Below, piece after piece: positions 57,072 to 64,000 of a stretch of 64,000 bases of DNA. Under the pieces are notes generated by a model, which saw only the letters and a list, made by a program, of their open reading frames with translations, did no database searches and was not told where the DNA came from. Numbering within the stretch: the first letter of the stretch is position 1; every line of letters begins with the position of its first letter. The stretch covers positions 62,001 to 126,000 of the forward strand of contig CAWFFJ010000021.1 of assembly GCA_963814875.1 (NCBI GenBank), read 5' to 3'. The translations under genes and the position numbers were made by a program. The DNA comes from CAVSIS01 sp963814875. Its GTDB lineage: Bacteria; Acidobacteriota; Thermoanaerobaculia; Thermoanaerobaculales; Sulfomarinibacteraceae.

Positions 57072-59057
57072 TGGGGCAGAACTTCCTCGAGTACGCGAGC
57101 TACGTGATCGTCGACCGGGCGATCCCGGACATCCGCGACGGGCTCAAGCCGGTGCAGCGGCGGATCCTCGCGACCCTCGCCAAGATCGATGACGGTGCGT
57201 TCCACAAGGTGGCGAACGTGATCGGGGAGACGATGAAGCTCCACCCGCACGGCGACGCTTCGATCGGGGACGCGCTGGTGGTGCTCGCCAACAAGGACCT
57301 GTTCATCGAGAAGCAGGGCAACTTCGGCAACATCGTGACCGGCCACTCGGCCGCAGCCGCGCGCTACATCGAGTGCCGCCTCACCGACCTCGCCCGCGAG
57401 ACCCTGATCAACCGTGAGCTGACCGAGTTCCAGCCGAGCTACGACGGCCGCAACGAGGAGCCCGTCGTGCTGCCGGCGAAGATCCCGGTGGCGCTGCTGA
57501 TCGGCGCCGAGGGCATCGCGGTCGGGATGTCGACCCGCGTCCTGCCGCACAACTTCGTCGAGCTCCTCGAGGCCGAGATCGCGGTGTTCGAGAACCGGCC
57601 GTTCGAGCTGGTCCCCGACTTTCCCACCGGCGGTCTGGTCGACGTCAGCGACTACGACGACGGGCGCGGCAAGGTGAGGGTGCGCTCGAGGATCGAGAAG
57701 AAGGACGAGAAGACGGTCGTGATCCGGGAGATCCCGTTCTCGACCACGACCGAGTCCTTGATCGCTTCGATCGAGAGCGCCGCCCAGAAGGGCAAGGTCA
57801 AGATCTCGTCGATCGACGACTTCACCACGGATCGGGTCGAGATCGAGATCGGTCTCCCGCGGGGCATCTACGCCGACGAGGTCATCCCGCAGCTCTATGC
57901 CCACACCGACTGCGAGGTCTCGGTGAGCTCGAACATCGTGCTCATCAGGGATCGCCGGCCGGTCGAGCTGACGGTGTCCGAGATCCTGCGCCTGCTCGCC
58001 GAGCAGCTCCGCGAGGTTCTTCGCGCAGAGCTCGAGCTCGAGCTCGCCAAGCTCGAAGGGCTGCGCCACTGGCTGACCCTGGAGCGCATCTTCATCGAGA
58101 ACCGCATCTACAAGCGTATCGAGAGCGCTACAACCCGGGACGAGGTCAAGTACGAGGTCTACGCCGGCCTCGAGCCGTTCTCCGAGCTGCTCGTCCGGGC
58201 GGTCACCGACGAGGACATCGAGCGCCTGCTGGAGATCCCGATCCGGCGCATCTCGCAGTACGACATCGACAAGAACCGGGAGCAGATCAGGAAGACCGAG
58301 TCCGGCATCCGCGACGTCAAGCGCAAGCTCCGCGACATGACCGCGACCACGATCGCCTACATTCGCCACCTGCTCGACACCTACGGCGACCGTTTCCCGC
58401 GCCGCAGCGAGCTGACCGCGTTCCAGGCGGTGGACGTCCGCGCGGTGGCGCGCCAGAACCTTCGCGTCGCCTACGACCCCGAGACCGGATTCTTCGGCAC
58501 CGAGGTCAAGGGCGACGCCTTCCAGCTCAACGTCAGCGAGTACGACAAGATCCTGCTCATCAGCCGCGACGGCAGCTACCGCATCATCGGCCCTGAGGCG
58601 AAGGTGCTGATCGCAGAGAAGGTGCTGTGGGCCGGACTGTTCGACTCTGACGCAGGGCACGTTTTCACCGTCGTCTACCGGGACGCGGACCGCATCGCCT
58701 ACGGCAAGCGGGTCCACATCAAGGCGTTCATCCGCGACCGCGAGTACGAGCTGATCAAGGACCGCAAGGGCCGCATCGACCTGCTGGTGCCCTGGTGAGG
58801 CCGACCAGGTGCTCCAGCTCGACTACGTGCCGCGCAAGCGGCAGCGGGTCACGGGCACGGTGTACGACCTCGTCGGCCTCGAGCTGACCGGCGTCACCGC
58901 ACGGGGCCGCCGCCTCGCGCCGAAGCCGGTTGGGCGCATCAAACGCCTCACCCGGGCAGACGCCGAGGCCCATCGGGAGAGCGCCGACCCGGCTGGCGTA
59001 GCAGGCGGCGATGCCGAGGACGACGAGGACCAGCTCGACCTGTTCGACGGCGACTAG
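57071..59057 (+). pseudogene. parC: DNA topoisomerase IV subunit A, C-terminus split by a +1 frameshift
   Basis: Breakage-reunion subunit. Catalytic Tyr99 in AAARYIECRLT, KLHPHGDASIGDAL, and the GyrA-box-like C-terminal region. The first frame stops at 58798 after RKGRIDLLVPW. Removing one T at 58793 restores VPGEADQVLQLDYVPRKRQRV and continues without a break to 59057 (...VGRIKRL..., acidic tail DEDQLDLFDGD), giving about 661 aa. The downstream reading frame at 58809 is therefore the lost C-terminus, not a separate gene. An essential gene is unlikely to be truly broken, so a sequence error is likely. Confidence 0.85.
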
Positions 59058-59482
59058 GAGTATGTAGCCCATAGCGTACACGGCGTCTTTCGGGCGGCGT
59101 GAAACCCTGTTTTCGTTGCATCCTCGGCCCGTACTCGGAGTACTGCTCCTCGAATGCGCCTCAACAGGCCCTTCACGGCGCTCCGAAATCCACCATCCAT
59201 CTATGAGCTACACACTCCTAGCCCGCGCTCTTGACCAGACCTCTGCCGCGAACGGCGATGGGCCGGGCACAACGGCGCCTTCTCACCGCTGAGTGCTCGA
59301 CGCGTTGGCCAACACGCTTCCGCGCTCCTCGGCTCGAAGGCCCACTGCGCGCGACCTCTCCCAGGTCCTGCGACAAACCCCGTCGAATTGTGCACGCCAG
59401 GCTCTGCCCCCCTCTGTAGAGGATTTCGGGATGCGGCGTCCCCGTGACGCCGCATCCCGAAATCCTCTAGAATCCCTCCGCC
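59058..59482. other. 425-nt intergenic region upstream of the MacA-like gene
   Basis: No gene recognised. The notable element is the 23-bp perfect hairpin at 59417-59469. Confidence 0.6.
59417..59469 (+). repeat. 23-bp perfect hairpin just upstream of the MacA-like start codon
   Basis: Arms 59417-59439 and 59447-59469 (TAGAGGATTTCGGGATGCGG.. and its reverse complement) with the 7-nt loop CCCCGTG. The right arm ends 13 nt before the ATG at 59483. In RNA it would be very stable and close to the ribosome-binding region. Terminator of the upstream operon, regulatory leader, or mobile palindrome are all possible. Confidence 0.8.
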
Positions 59483-60791
59483 ATGCGACGCTCATCTCTT
59501 CTCCGCTGGTTGTTCGGCCTCATCGTCATCGCCGCTCTGGTCGCGATCGCCTTCAGGTACGTCTCCCACCGCCGGGAGACGTCTGACGAGGCCCAGTTCC
59601 GAACGGTCGCGGTCGACCGCGGCGATGTCACCATGACCGTGACCGCCACGGGTTCGCTGTCGGCGGTCACCACGGTCCAGGTCGGCAGCCAGGTGTCCGG
59701 GATCATTCGGGCGCTGTACGCCGACTTCAACACCCGAGTGACAGGCCGGCCAGTTGCTGGCAGAGCTGGACCCGACGCCGTTCGAGGCCCAGGTGGAGCA
59801 GCGGCGCGCGGACCTGGTCCAGGGACAGGTCCAGCTGCGCAACGCCGAGATCGCCCTCCACCGCCAGGAGCGGCTGCTCGCCTCGGGTCTCACCTCCGAG
59901 GCGGAGTACGACTCCGCCAAGGCGGCGGCCGACGGCGCCAAGGCCCTGGTCGAGCAGGGCACGGCCGCTCTTTCGCAGGCTCAGACCAACCTCGGCTATA
60001 CGACCATCCGGTCGCCGATCGACGGGGTGGTGGTCTCGAGGCAGTACGACGTCGGCCAGACCGTCGCGGCCTCCTTCCAGGCGCCGACCCTGTTCACTAT
60101 CGCCCAGGACCTGACCCGCATGCAGGTCCAGGCGGACGTCGACCAGGCCGACATTGGGCAGATCCGCACCGGTCAGGTCGCCCGGTTCACCGTCGATGCC
60201 TACCCGGAGCAGGAGTTCCGCGGCACGATCACCCAGGTCCGGCTGAACGCCACCGTCAACCAGAATGTCATCACGTACCCGGTGATCATCGAGGTCGCCA
60301 ACCCCGACGGACGGCTGCGGCCGCAGATGACGGCCGATGTGACGATCGAGGTGGCGACGGTCCACGACGTGCTCCGGGTGGCGAATGCCGCGCTGCGGTT
60401 CCGTCCTACCGAGGAGGGCGAGGTGGAAGCCGCGGCACCCTCCGGCGCGGCCGCCGGGTCGCGACCGCCGGGAGGTGGCGGGGCGCCGGCGGGAGCACAC
60501 CCGGGCGCCGGCGGCGCCGGAGCCCACGGCGGCCAGCGGCCTGGTGGCGGTCGCCAGGCCCAGGGGACGAACGGGGAATCAGGCCCCCAGGAGCCGCCGG
60601 GTCTTGCGCGGGTCGTGTATCGGCTCGGAGCGGACGGCAAGCTGCAGCCGGTCCCGATCCGCACAGGGCTCACCGACGGACGGGTCACCGAGGTCGTCTC
60701 GGGCGGGCTCCGGGAGGGTGACCCGGTGGTCGTCAGCCGCGCCACCGCGCGGGCGTCTGGCGGTAGCCGGCCTCCGATGCGGGGCTTCTAG
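59483..60791 (+). pseudogene. macA: MacA/HlyD-family periplasmic adaptor, interrupted by a +1 frameshift
   Basis: ATG at 59483; N-terminal TM LLRWLFGLIVIAALVAIAF, then the adaptor lipoyl half (VTATGSLSAVTTVQVGSQVSGII). A +1 shift at about 59741-59744 leads to AGQLLAELDPTPFEAQVEQRRADL, a coiled-coil hairpin, LGYTTIRSPIDGVVVSRQYDVGQTV and barrel/membrane-proximal domains. Restored length is about 435 aa, normal for the family. A Gly/Pro/Ala-rich insert at about residues 320-370 is unusual. It works with the following MacB ATPase and permease. Confidence 0.82.
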
Positions 60792-60799
60792 GCGAGGCG

Positions 60800-61516
60800 A
60801 TGGCGCTCGTCGAGCTCGCCGACGTCATCAAGGTCTACCGGATGGGCGAGGTCGAGGTGCGTGCCCTGGCCGGTGTCGACCTGTCCATCGAGGCAGGCGA
60901 GTTCGTGGCCATCATGGGGGCGTCGGGTTCCGGGAAGTCGACCCTGATGAACATCCTCGGATGCCTCGACCGGCCGACCTCGGGGACCTATTGCCTCGGC
61001 GGCGCCGACGTCTCGTCGCTCGACGCCAACGCCCGCGCCGAGATCCGCAACGAGCGGATCGGCTTCGTCTTCCAGAGCTTCAATCTGCTCGCCCGGACCT
61101 CGGCGCTCGAAAACGTGGAGCTGCCGCTGATTTACGGCACCGGCGCCGTGAGCGGCGCCGAGCGCCTGCGCCGGGCGGCCGCGGCGCTCGATCGGGTCGG
61201 GCTCCACGGCCGCGAGGACCACTACCCGGCCCAGCTCTCCGGTGGCCAGCAGCAGCGGGTCGCCATTGCCAGGGCGCTGGTCACCGACCCGCCGATCCTG
61301 CTTGCGGACGAGCCGACCGGCAACCTCGACACGGCGACCTCCCAGGAGGTGATGGGCGTCTTCACCGAGCTCAACGCGGACGGCAAGACGGTCATCCTGA
61401 TCACCCACGAGCCCGACATCGCCGCCTGGGCCCGACGCAGGGTCGTGCTGCGTGACGGTCTGGTCGTCGAGGACATCGTCACCGAGGGCCTGGGCCCGAC
61501 CGGAGGTGGAGCGTGA
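60800..61516 (+). CDS. macB: MacB-type ABC transporter ATPase
   Basis: 238 aa. Walker A GASGSGKST, Q-loop VFQSFNLL, signature LSGGQQQR, Walker B ILLADEPTGNLD and H-loop ITHEPD, with the LolD/MacB-type 'DVSSLDANARAEIRNERIGFVFQ' region. Energises the mechanotransmission-type permease encoded next; it overlaps that gene by 4 nt (GTGA). Start ATG at 60800, 8 nt after the adaptor stop. Confidence 0.92.
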   Translation: MALVELADVIKVYRMGEVEVRALAGVDLSIEAGEFVAIMGASGSGKSTLMNILGCLDRPTSGTYCLGGADVSSLDANARAEIRNERIGFVFQSFNLLARTSALENVELPLIYGTGAVSGAERLRRAAAALDRVGLHGREDHYPAQLSGGQQQRVAIARALVTDPPILLADEPTGNLDTATSQEVMGVFTELNADGKTVILITHEPDIAAWARRRVVLRDGLVVEDIVTEGLGPTGGGA

Positions 61517-62742
61517 GAGTCGCCGCCGTGCGCGTCGCCAGCATCGCAAAGGTCGGCATGAAGGCGATCCTCCGCAACCCGATGCGGTCGACGCTGACCA
61601 TGCTCGGGATCATCATCGGCGTCGCGTGCGTGATCGCGATGGTCGCAGTCGCGTCCGGCGCATCGCGGTCAGTCCAGGAGGCGATCGGCTCGCTCGGGAC
61701 GAACTTCATCATGGTCTTCCCGGGCGCCGTCACCCAGTCGGGCGCCCGCATCCACGGCGGCGAGTCGACCCTGACCGAGGACGACGTGGAGGCGATCCGG
61801 CGCGAATGCCCGTCGGTCGCCTACGTCTCGGCGGGGGTCCGGTCGGCGGGCCAGGTGGTCGCCGGAGGGCTCAACTGGGGCACGGCGGTCTACGGCGCCG
61901 ACGTCGACTGGCCCCTGATCCGGGCCTGGAACACCAGCCAGGGGGAGTTCTTCACCGAAGCCGAGGTGCGCGCCGGGGCCAAGGTCTGCGTGCTCGGCGC
62001 CGCCGTCGCCGAGGCGCTGTTCCCGGATGGACGCGCCGTGGGCCAGGTGGTGCGGATCAAGAACGTGCCCTTCCGGGTGCTCGGCGTGCTCGAGCGCAAG
62101 GGCGGAACGACCATGGGCACCGACCAGGACGACCAGGTCGTGGCGCCCTACACGACGGTGATGAAGCGGCTCATGGGGACGACCCGGATCAGCATCATCT
62201 ACATCGCCGCCGTCTCCTCCGAGGCGGTGCCGAGAGCCCAGGAGGAGATCGAGGGGCTGCTGCGCCAGCGCCACCGCATCCAGGCCGGCCAGCCGAGCGA
62301 CTTCATGATGCGCTCCCAGGAGGAGATCGCCGGGCGCGCCGCCGAGAGCTCGCGCACCATGTCGCTGCTGCTCGGCTCGGTGGCCGCGATCTCGCTGCTG
62401 GTCGGCGGCATCGGGATCATGAACATCATGCTGGTCTCGGTCACCGAGCGCACCCGCGAGATCGGGGTCCGCCTGGCGGTCGGCGCCAAGGCGCGGCACA
62501 TCCTGCTCCAGTTCCTGCTCGAGGCCGTCATCCTGTCCGTGGTCGGCGGCGGCATGGGGATCGCGCTCGGGATGGGGGTCAGTCGACTGCTCTCCCGCCT
62601 CGCGGGCTGGCCGACCATCGTCGGTGCCGGCTCGGTCGGTCTCGCGTTCGGGTTCGCGGCTCTGGTCGGCGTGTTCTTCGGCTTCTACCCGGCGCGCAAG
62701 GCGTCGCGGTTGGACCCGATCGAGGCGCTCCGCTACGAATAG
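61513..62742 (+). CDS. MacB-type permease (FtsX/MacB_PCD)
   Basis: 409 aa. One N-terminal TM (about 28-50), a large periplasmic domain (about 55-270, MacB_PCD type) and three C-terminal TMs (about 280-400) with the FtsX core TREIGVRLAVGAKARHILLQFLLEAVILSVVGG. GTG at 61513 overlaps the ATPase stop. In this lineage ATPase and permease are separate chains, as in many Gram-negative homologs. The stop lies at the base of a 28-bp hairpin. Confidence 0.9.
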   Translation: MRVAAVRVASIAKVGMKAILRNPMRSTLTMLGIIIGVACVIAMVAVASGASRSVQEAIGSLGTNFIMVFPGAVTQSGARIHGGESTLTEDDVEAIRRECPSVAYVSAGVRSAGQVVAGGLNWGTAVYGADVDWPLIRAWNTSQGEFFTEAEVRAGAKVCVLGAAVAEALFPDGRAVGQVVRIKNVPFRVLGVLERKGGTTMGTDQDDQVVAPYTTVMKRLMGTTRISIIYIAAVSSEAVPRAQEEIEGLLRQRHRIQAGQPSDFMMRSQEEIAGRAAESSRTMSLLLGSVAAISLLVGGIGIMNIMLVSVTERTREIGVRLAVGAKARHILLQFLLEAVILSVVGGGMGIALGMGVSRLLSRLAGWPTIVGAGSVGLAFGFAALVGVFFGFYPARKASRLDPIEALRYE

Positions 62743-62797
62743 CATTCTGCGGGGCGGGGCGAGGGGCGTCGCCCCTCACCCCGCCCCGCGGAATGCT
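62741..62797 (+). repeat. 28-bp hairpin abutting the MacB-type permease stop codon
   Basis: Arms 62741-62768 and 62770-62797 pair with two mismatches around a 1-nt centre. The left arm begins inside the TAG stop (62740-62742). It could terminate the efflux operon, though only TTAGTGT follows, not a T-tract. Confidence 0.75.
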
Positions 62798-62798
62798 T

Positions 62799-62961
62799 AG
62801 TGTCCTGCTTGGGAAGTCCAATGTGCTTCTCGCGGAGCCAGCGTGGTTCCTGGCAAGGCGCGACGACGCAGACGTAGCCCAGCTACTTCAAGGAGGAGCA
62901 ACACCGCCAGGTGCCGCGATGGCCCGCGAGCAGTGCGTTGGGACTTTCCAAACAGGGCACT
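62799..62961. repeat. 163-nt imperfect cruciform element
   Basis: The two halves pair imperfectly from the ends inward: AGTGTCCTGCTTGGGAAGTCC... at the left and ...GGACTTTCCAAACAGGGCACT at the right are near reverse complements. Pairing continues through CTCGCGG / CCGCGAG and CCTGGC / GCCAGG. The apical part (about 62867-62895) carries copy C of the GTAGC-loop repeat. It fits a structured RNA or a palindromic mobile element. Confidence 0.7.
62867..62895 (-). repeat. GTAGC-loop palindromic repeat, copy C
   Basis: On the minus strand it contains the 14-nt core GTAGCTGGGCTACG identical to copy A, followed by TCTGCG (CCTGCG in A). Located at the apex of the 163-nt cruciform. Confidence 0.6.
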
Positions 62962-62980
62962 CAATGGGCTTCGCCCATCG
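62962..62980 (-). repeat. Mini-hairpin family copy 7
   Basis: Minus strand CGATGGGC-GAA-GCCCATTG: perfect 8-bp arms, loop GAA as in copy 3. Directly abuts the 163-nt cruciform. Confidence 0.75.
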
Positions 62981-63046
62981 GGGGTAGGACTGACGGCACA
63001 GCTCCCAGTGGCCTTGGTCCGTGTCCCGGCATGTTTGGTGCTGTGG

Positions 63047-63052
63047 TATGAT
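63047..63052 (+). promoter_or_regulatory. Candidate -10 of the toxin-antitoxin operon (TATGAT)
   Basis: TATGAT 25 nt before the antitoxin GTG at 63078. No clear -35 at 16-18 nt. Confidence 0.35.
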
Positions 63053-63077
63053 CGCTGGTAGTACCGGAGGTGCTGCC

Positions 63078-63320
63078 GTGCCCGTCAGCAAGATTGCCGT
63101 CAGCCTCGACCGCTCGCTCGTCGAGCAGATTGACCGGATGGTGCGAGAGGGTGAGTACCCGAGTCGAAGCCGTGCCATCCAAGACGCCTTGCAGGAGCGG
63201 CTTCGTCGTGTTTCTCGCGACCGCCTCGCCCGCGAATGCGCAAAGCTCGATCCAGCTCGGGAGATCCAGCTTGCAGACGAGGGAATGGCTGTGGATAGGG
63301 ACCAATGGCCGCAGTACTGA
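63078..63320 (+). CDS. Ribbon-helix-helix antitoxin (MazE/CopG-like)
   Basis: 80 aa. N-terminal RHH domain VSKIAVSLDRSLVEQIDRMVREGEYPSRSRAIQDALQE: a beta strand followed by two helices, expected to dimerise on operator DNA. The acidic C-terminus (AREIQLADEGMAVDRDQW) would wrap the toxin. GTG at 63078 has GGAGG 7 nt upstream. It overlaps the toxin by 16 nt, typical of coupled toxin-antitoxin operons that autoregulate. Confidence 0.85.
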   Translation: MPVSKIAVSLDRSLVEQIDRMVREGEYPSRSRAIQDALQERLRRVSRDRLARECAKLDPAREIQLADEGMAVDRDQWPQY

Positions 63321-63643
63321 GAGGTGACGTTTACTGGGCCGACCTCAATCCGGTTGTTGGCTCAGAACAGGCCGGCCGGCGCCCGGTCCTCGTCATTAGC
63401 GAAGACATCTTCAACGAGCGATCCGGAACCGTCATTGCCATGGCGATCACCTCTCAGGCACAGGGAGCAGGCTTCCCTCTCACCGTCGAAATCACGGAAC
63501 CGGGACTGCCCAAGCGATCCTGGATCAAGACGCACCAGGTCCGGACGCTCTCCACGCTGCGCCTTGGGGAGCGCATCACGAGACTCTCGCCCGAGCTGGT
63601 CAGCGAAGCCGTAGACGGCCTGTGTGAGGTCGTTGGCGCCTGA
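63305..63643 (+). CDS. mazF: MazF/PemK-family endoribonuclease toxin
   Basis: 112 aa. RGDVYWADLNPVVGSEQAGRRPVLVIS is the family N-terminus, with the Arg of loop 1-2; SGTVIAMAITSQ contributes the catalytic Ser/Thr region and IKTHQVRTLSTLRLGERITRLS the C-terminal core. It cuts mRNA at short sequence motifs; the motif is not predictable here. Paired with the RHH antitoxin. Confidence 0.9.
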   Translation: MAAVLRGDVYWADLNPVVGSEQAGRRPVLVISEDIFNERSGTVIAMAITSQAQGAGFPLTVEITEPGLPKRSWIKTHQVRTLSTLRLGERITRLSPELVSEAVDGLCEVVGA

Positions 63644-63702
63644 CCCGTGTCGCTGTCGATCCTGTCGGGAGCCTCCGACCCCCAGGACAGTGGGATGGAG
63701 AC

Positions 63703-63930
63703 GTGGGTTCGACGTTTGAAGAACTTGCTCGTGGTCACCGCGGCTGGCCAGTTTGGCGGTTCAGGTTCGGTGGGGAGTCTGACGACGACTTCTCTGAGTG
63801 CAGGACGGCTCAGGAACGGTTGGCGACGATGTGGAGGCTGAGCGTTCAGGCTTCGCTCCTGGTCGGGCGCCGCCTTCCAGACTACGAACGCTCCGCCAGC
63901 CCGGGCCGGGTCATTCGAAACGGCAAGTGA
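63703..63930 (+). CDS. Small conserved-type protein, possible partner of a nucleotidyltransferase toxin
   Basis: 75 aa. GTG at 63703. The C-terminal half (RTAQERLATMWRLSVQASLLVGRRLPDYERSASPGRVIR) resembles small proteins encoded directly upstream of AbiEii-like nucleotidyltransferases in TA-like pairs. Its TGA overlaps a GTG start by 4 nt, consistent with a coupled second gene. Assignment from recalled pattern only. Confidence 0.5.
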   Translation: MGSTFEELARGHRGWPVWRFRFGGESDDDFSECRTAQERLATMWRLSVQASLLVGRRLPDYERSASPGRVIRNGK

Positions 63931-64000
63931 CCGACAAGGTTTTGAGCCAGGATTCCCGGGATCTTCCGGACACAGCAAGCCGAAGGCGAGCGGGTTCACC
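63927..64000 (+). CDS. Start of a possible nucleotidyltransferase-like gene (partial)
   Basis: Only 24 codons visible before the right edge. GTG at 63927 overlaps the previous stop (GTGA). The translation VTDKVLSQDSRDLPDTASRR resembles the N-terminus of small nucleotidyltransferases (..SxDFRDLLxxLxRR..), but this is too short to be sure. Confidence 0.3.
   Translation, partial: MTDKVLSQDSRDLPDTASRRRAGS

Noticed and set aside
58809..59057. Separate 82-residue gene after parC
   Set aside because: Its translation continues the ParC C-terminus once T58793 is removed.

Overview
This is a high-GC (mostly GC-ending codons), gene-dense bacterial chromosome segment. No rRNA, tRNA, prophage, IS transposase or CRISPR array was recognised. 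The proteins point to Acidobacteriota, probably a Thermoanaerobaculia-like lineage. The evidence is a secreted GWxTD-domain protein ending in a 'VWFA-related acidobacterial'-type domain, a surface protein with a conserved 'KIDHPLDP..KYLYHS..ESPDMMNIYNG' C-terminus, and a metallopeptidase/TolB/beta-barrel fusion. This lineage call is inference. At least five isolated +1 frameshifts, plus a 97-nt poly-G block next to a shattered methyltransferase gene, suggest an assembly with residual sequence errors.

Region 1 (1-8392, minus strand) is a tightly coupled glycan operon, mostly with 4-nt ATGA/GTGA overlaps. In transcription order it encodes a GT-C membrane glycosyltransferase-like protein, two GT4 glycosyltransferases, a frameshifted SAM methyltransferase, a B12-type radical SAM protein, a second radical SAM protein, and a polysaccharide pyruvyl transferase cut by the left edge. 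Region 2 (8526-17730, plus) carries two tandem-duplicated GT-C proteins, a small LpdD-like protein, a DUF2298 membrane protein, an Agl23/TIGR03663-like GT-C protein fused to an NHL-type propeller, and a GtrB/DPM-like polyprenyl-phosphate GT2. Region 3 (17925-24958, plus) is a candidate signalling module: secreted TPR-CHAT protease, FecR-like protein, CHASE2 adenylate cyclase, and a His-rich UreH/NicO-like membrane protein.

Region 4 (25346-30761) holds a surface repeat protein, a methyltransferase, PlsC, and a eukaryote-type citrate synthase with a sigma70-like promoter and an intrinsic terminator. Region 5 (30965-44961) has an HTH/J-like plus MinD/FlhG-like pair on the minus strand, then envelope genes on plus (GWxTD-VWA protein, TPR lipoprotein, small secreted protein, peptidase-propeller-barrel fusion), a frameshifted gamma-glutamyltranspeptidase, an RNB ribonuclease and a nucleotidyltransferase-like protein. 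Region 6 (45144-54769) has an Uup-type ABC-F ATPase, a DprE2/DprE1/UbiA-HAD operon predicted to make a polyprenyl-phosphate pentose donor, a lipoprotein, a GNAT-like orphan, a glutamine amidotransferase and HtpX. Region 7 (55227-64000) has topoisomerase IV ParE and ParC (ParC split by one inserted base), a MacA/MacB-like efflux system (adaptor frameshifted), a MazEF-like toxin-antitoxin pair and the start of a possible second pair.

The intergenic spaces are unusually structured. There are seven copies of a 19-nt mini-hairpin (NGATNNGC-N3-GCN'N'ATNN), three copies of a GTAGC-loop palindromic repeat, several 22-28 bp near-perfect inverted repeats abutting start or stop codons, a 163-nt imperfect cruciform upstream of the toxin-antitoxin pair, and an 86-bp direct repeat pair.
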